Source: Bacillus tuaregi
Lineage (GTDB): Bacteria > Bacillota > Bacilli > Bacillales > Cytobacillaceae
Direction of reading: 5' to 3'
Assembly: GCF_900104575.1 (NCBI RefSeq)
Contig: NZ_LT629731.1
Coordinates: 2,242,688 to 2,306,687 of the forward strand
DNA length: 64,000 nucleotides
The notes beneath the pieces are model-generated. The model was not told the origin of the DNA, did not search any database, and saw nothing but the letters and a program-made list of their open reading frames with translations. Numbering within the stretch: position 1 is the stretch's first letter; each line of letters opens with the position of its first letter. This document shows, in pieces, positions 63,291 through 64,000 of the stretch. Made by a program: the position numbers and the translations under genes.

Positions 63291-64000
63291 ACGACCACCT
63301 TCGTTCGAAGCTGGTCAATCAACTGTTCCTTTAAAGTGATAATCTCAGGTCTACTAATATCTCGAATAGTACGCGGACGTCCGAGTGGAATGTTAACCTC
63401 TTTTATAGAAGTTATCGGTTTATTTTGTAATACCACAATTCGATCTGACAAAAATAGAGCTTCATCTACATCATGGGTAATAAATAAAATCGTTTTCTTC
63501 CGTTTCAACCATTGCTGGACTAGCCATTCCTGCATGGTTAACCTTGTTATAGCATCCAGTGCACTGAACGGCTCGTCCAGTAATAAAATATTGGACCCAC
63601 TTAAGCTCGTTCTCAAAAAGGATACCCTCTGTCTCATACCGCCTGATAGATTACTTGGCAGAGCATTTTCTTGGCCTTCTAAGCCAAAATCATGGAGCAG
63701 CGCTTTGACCCGTTGTTGGGCTTCCGACTTTTTCATTCCTTTAATTTCTAATGGAAGCACCGCATTTTCCAATACAGTCCTCCACGGCATTAACAAATCC
63801 TGCTGCGGCATATAACCGACTGTACCTAAACGATTCTTAATGTTTTCTCCATTTAAGAGAATCGTTCCCTCTTTGGGCTGCTCCAGTCCGGTGATTAATC
63901 GGAATATCGTGCTTTTTCCTGAACCGCTGGGTCCAATGATGCTAACAAATTCTCCCTCTTGAATTTGGAATTGGATTCTATCCAGGATTGGCTGTTGCTT
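63287..64000 (-). CDS. thiZ: ThiZ-like ABC transporter ATPase, 5' truncated at window edge
   Basis: The frame is open to base 64000, so the 5' end is outside the window. 237 residues are visible: Walker A GPSGSGKST at about residue 28, Q-loop GYMPQQDLLMPW, signature NLSGGMRQRVSF, Walker B ILLLDEPFSALD and the His in FITHDVDEA. It belongs to the nitrate/taurine/thiamine-precursor class of ATPases. Together with thiX and thiY it forms an import system, probably of thiamine pyrimidine precursors. A TPP riboswitch is expected upstream but would lie beyond the window. Confidence 0.85.
   Translation of the reverse strand, partial: KQQPILDRIQFQIQEGEFVSIIGPSGSGKSTIFRLITGLEQPKEGTILLNGENIKNRLGTVGYMPQQDLLMPWRTVLENAVLPLEIKGMKKSEAQQRVKALLHDFGLEGQENALPSNLSGGMRQRVSFLRTSLSGSNILLLDEPFSALDAITRLTMQEWLVQQWLKRKKTILFITHDVDEALFLSDRIVVLQNKPITSIKEVNIPLGRPRTIRDISRPEIITLKEQLIDQLRTKVVV

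Noticed and set aside
63336..63815. 159-residue plus-strand frame opposite the ThiZ-like ATPase
   Set aside because: Antisense to an ABC ATPase with all motifs intact.

Overview
The window looks like chromosomal DNA of an aerobic to facultatively anaerobic, endospore-forming member of the Bacillaceae (Bacillus, Neobacillus or Mesobacillus type). The DNA is AT-rich, ribosome binding sites are strong and GGAGG-like, GTG and TTG starts are common, and nearly every intergenic stretch ends in an intrinsic terminator. Typical Bacillaceae genes are present: splA-splB, racA, hemAT, thiT, niaP, a YkuK-like gene, a YozQ-like gene, srtN, an ltaS-family gene and an rtp homologue. No tRNA, rRNA, CRISPR array, prophage or intact insertion sequence was seen.

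Layout. 1-5.1 kb: a two-gene 2-oxoacid:ferredoxin oxidoreductase (gamma-delta fusion, cut by the window edge, then alpha-beta fusion), convergent with a CoA-disulfide reductase/rhodanese/TusA triple fusion whose upstream region carries two ATACC-N6-GGTAT inverted repeats. 5.4-20 kb: a soluble chemoreceptor, thiW behind a TPP riboswitch, a methyltransferase, a DUF421 protein, a lipoprotein, an AbrB-duplication membrane protein, an EcsAB-like ABC pair with a sirtuin, an NRDE protein, small Bacillus proteins, a NiaP-like transporter, a replication terminator protein (RTP) homologue, a LysM/SleB hydrolase and a Na/Pi symporter. 20-31 kb: a YebC-type regulator, an orphan Rieske dioxygenase pair with a LysR gene beyond a 0.8-kb gap, PepF, a Lys-rich-linker protein, a CAP protein, a TVP38 protein and a ketopantoate reductase homologue. 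31-42 kb: HemAT, a dimethylargininase-like protein, an orphan acetolactate-synthase-like enzyme, a phasin, thiT behind a second TPP riboswitch, an orphan SIR2-domain protein, RacA, an LtaS-family enzyme and a YkuK-like protein. 42-51 kb is an anaerobic nitrate-respiration block: a NarK-type transporter fused to a PAS domain, a hemerythrin-like protein, and narGHJI on the opposite strand. 51-64 kb: a 2-hydroxyacid dehydrogenase, an EndoI-family nuclease, several small unknowns, a LysE transporter, splA-splB, a CMD protein, a manganese catalase and a ThiXYZ-type ABC transporter running off the right edge.

Functional themes. (i) Anaerobic and redox life: nitrate transport and reduction, ferredoxin-linked oxoacid oxidation, and O2-binding or redox sensors (HemAT, hemerythrin). 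(ii) Three separate uptake routes for thiamine or its precursors (ThiW, ThiT, ThiXYZ); the two whose leaders are visible have TPP riboswitches with different output modes, a terminator for thiW and Shine-Dalgarno masking for thiT. (iii) Sulfane-sulfur handling. (iv) Spore biology: SplB, RacA, SleB-like hydrolase, Mn catalase.

The strongest unexplained signal is a dispersed, structured repeat found five times in one orientation (two near-complete copies, one compact copy, one internal-deletion derivative, one 3' remnant). A stem-loop in it is kept by compensatory base changes between copies, and one copy contains a 60-nt near-perfect palindrome. It may be a non-autonomous mobile element or a structured RNA; one copy sits in the thiW leader and another abuts the stop codon of the SIR2 gene. 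Other points for follow-up are the NarK-PAS fusion, the RTP homologue, the putative CstR/CsoR-like operators, the orphan Rieske pair and a secreted protein rich in conserved-looking His/Cys residues.
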